Assembly (NCBI GenBank): GCA_902482615.1
Contig: CABTAA010000079.1
Span: forward strand, 1 to 7,302
Reading direction: 5' to 3'
Length of the DNA stretch: 7,302 nucleotides
From: an uncultured Collinsella sp.
GTDB lineage: Bacteria; Actinomycetota; Coriobacteriia; Coriobacteriales; Coriobacteriaceae
Below, piece by piece: positions 6,355 to 7,302 of the stretch (the stretch's first letter is position 1; each line of letters starts with the position of its first letter). The position numbers and the translations under genes are program-made. A model generated the notes under the pieces. That model was given only the letters and a program-made list of their open reading frames with translations. It did no database searches and was not told the DNA's origin.

Positions 6355-7302
6355 ATGACCGGTTCCTACGAAGAAGTTCGACTCGTCAAGTTTCATACGC
6401 CAGCACTGCTCACCGAGCGCGAGCAGGCTGCGGCACGGCGTCGCTTCTGCACGCTTCTCGTTCCGCCGCAAAAGGGCGGCTTTGGCGGCAACGCCTATGT
6501 CCGCCGCGTCCAGAGCGGCGATCGCGCTTTTGAGCTCGCGCTTAAGATGCCGCGCCCCGATGCCCAGCCCGAGCAAGAACAGCTCAACCGAGAAACTTTG
6601 GAAGAGGAGTACCGCACGCTCTCCGTCGTATCCAACCTAAGGGGTTTTCCCGATGTCTACGGTTTTGGCTACACGGCAGACGGAACCCCGGCGCTGCTTA
6701 TGGAATGGGTTGACGGCGTCTCGCTTCTTGATGCACGGCTAGCCCTGAGCGATGGCACTGAAACCTGCCCCGGTGATATCGTCGCCGCGCTGGGTCTGAG
6801 CGTGCTCAAGATCATCTTGTCCACGCAATCGCTCGACACGCCCTTTGTCCACCGCGACCTCTCCATGCGCAACATCATGCTGCGTCACGATCGCATCCCG
6901 CTCGAGGAGCAGGTGTCGAGCGGCTATTTTGACATCTGCCTGATCGATATGGGCAGTGCCAAGCTCGTTAAACCGGACTTTTCCTTTACCGTCGACGTCA
7001 ACGCTTTTCGCGGTGCCACGCCGGCATACGCGGCACCCGAAATGCTGGAGCGGTTTAAGGCCGACCCCGGTGCGCGTGACAATCCCGCCGTCGACATCTA
7101 TGCGCTGGGAAGCATCCTCTACGAGCTTTATTGCGGACACGCGCCCTTTGAGACAGAGCTCAGACGCTCTGGAGATCACGCGCGCCTCAAGCGCACCATG
7201 CAGCCGCAACCCCTTACGCCCGCAACTCCCCGCGAGCAGGGCTTGGTCAACGCGATTATGGCTTGTTTGGCAGTCTCGCAAGACGCACGCCCTTCGGCAA
7301 AC
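6355..7302 (+). CDS. Hanks-type Ser/Thr protein kinase (partial, runs off window)
   Basis: Open from the ATG at 6355 to the window edge (316 residues, no stop), divergent from the operon. It shows the kinase subdomains in order: a Gly-rich loop GGFGG (41-45), catalytic Lys K64 (ELALKMPR), a helix-C Glu in the segment 80-86, hinge LLMEWVDG (114-121), catalytic loop HRDLSMRN (H166, R167, D168, N173), metal site DMG (198-200) in place of the usual DFG, the APE motif (227-229) preceded by RGATPAYA, DIYALGSILYEL (247-258), and the late Arg in DARPSA (R312). The catalytic residues are intact, so it should be active. The visible part is essentially one complete kinase domain; any C-terminal sensor or membrane segment lies outside. 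An in-frame TGA at 6343 rules out an earlier start. AAAGGA (6337-6342) sits a rather long 12 nt upstream. It is the likely partner of the PP2C and FHA proteins. Confidence 0.93.
   Translation, partial: MTGSYEEVRLVKFHTPALLTEREQAAARRRFCTLLVPPQKGGFGGNAYVRRVQSGDRAFELALKMPRPDAQPEQEQLNRETLEEEYRTLSVVSNLRGFPDVYGFGYTADGTPALLMEWVDGVSLLDARLALSDGTETCPGDIVAALGLSVLKIILSTQSLDTPFVHRDLSMRNIMLRHDRIPLEEQVSSGYFDICLIDMGSAKLVKPDFSFTVDVNAFRGATPAYAAPEMLERFKADPGARDNPAVDIYALGSILYELYCGHAPFETELRRSGDHARLKRTMQPQPLTPATPREQGLVNAIMACLAVSQDARPSAN

Noticed and set aside
1..7302. Type VI secretion locus
   Set aside because: Kinase, PP2C, FHA and Clp ATPase recall its regulatory set, but no sheath, tube, baseplate or membrane-complex gene is visible.
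1..7302. CRISPR array, tRNA, rRNA or insertion sequence
   Set aside because: No regularly spaced DNA direct repeats with unique spacers, cloverleaf, rRNA stretch or transposase was seen; the periodic signal at 1-354 is coding.

Overview
The window is about 57-60% GC by eye and holds one compact accessory signalling locus. Tightly packed genes, perfect Shine-Dalgarno sites and this gene set fit a high-GC anaerobic actinobacterium, possibly a Coriobacteriia member such as Collinsella. That placement is an inference from style; no rRNA or housekeeping marker is present to prove it.

Layout. A divergent regulatory gap (6165-6354) carries two copies of the 12-bp palindrome TGTTGCGCAACA. From it, a Ser/Thr protein kinase gene reads rightward (6355 to beyond the window edge). 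A six-gene run reads leftward: a 491-aa protein of unknown family with an uncharged Ala-rich N-terminus (6164-4689); an FHA protein with a zinc ribbon at each end (4685-3669); a small radical-SAM activase-like protein of the NrdG/PflA type (3679-3083); a 651-aa Clp-like AAA+ ATPase with a degenerate first AAA module (3079-1124); a PP2C phosphatase (1127-366); and the start of a protein made of ETVTVxR repeats (363 to beyond position 1). Gaps within the run are 2-3 bp, or the genes overlap by 4 or 11 bp, and each start has a well-placed ribosome binding site. It looks like one translationally coupled operon.

How the parts may fit (inference). The kinase would phosphorylate threonines, the PP2C enzyme would reverse this, and the FHA domain would read phosphothreonine. 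The nine regularly spaced ETVTVxR motifs look like a multi-site phosphothreonine scaffold and resemble the ETTSVFR motif of actinobacterial GarA/OdhI. The Clp-like ATPase would be the remodelling output. Kinase, phosphatase, FHA and Clp ATPase together recall the regulatory set of type VI secretion and the kinase/PP2C modules of Ter-type stress systems, but no secretion or Ter structural gene is in the window. The radical-SAM protein and the 491-aa protein are the parts I cannot place. The combination is the most unusual thing here.
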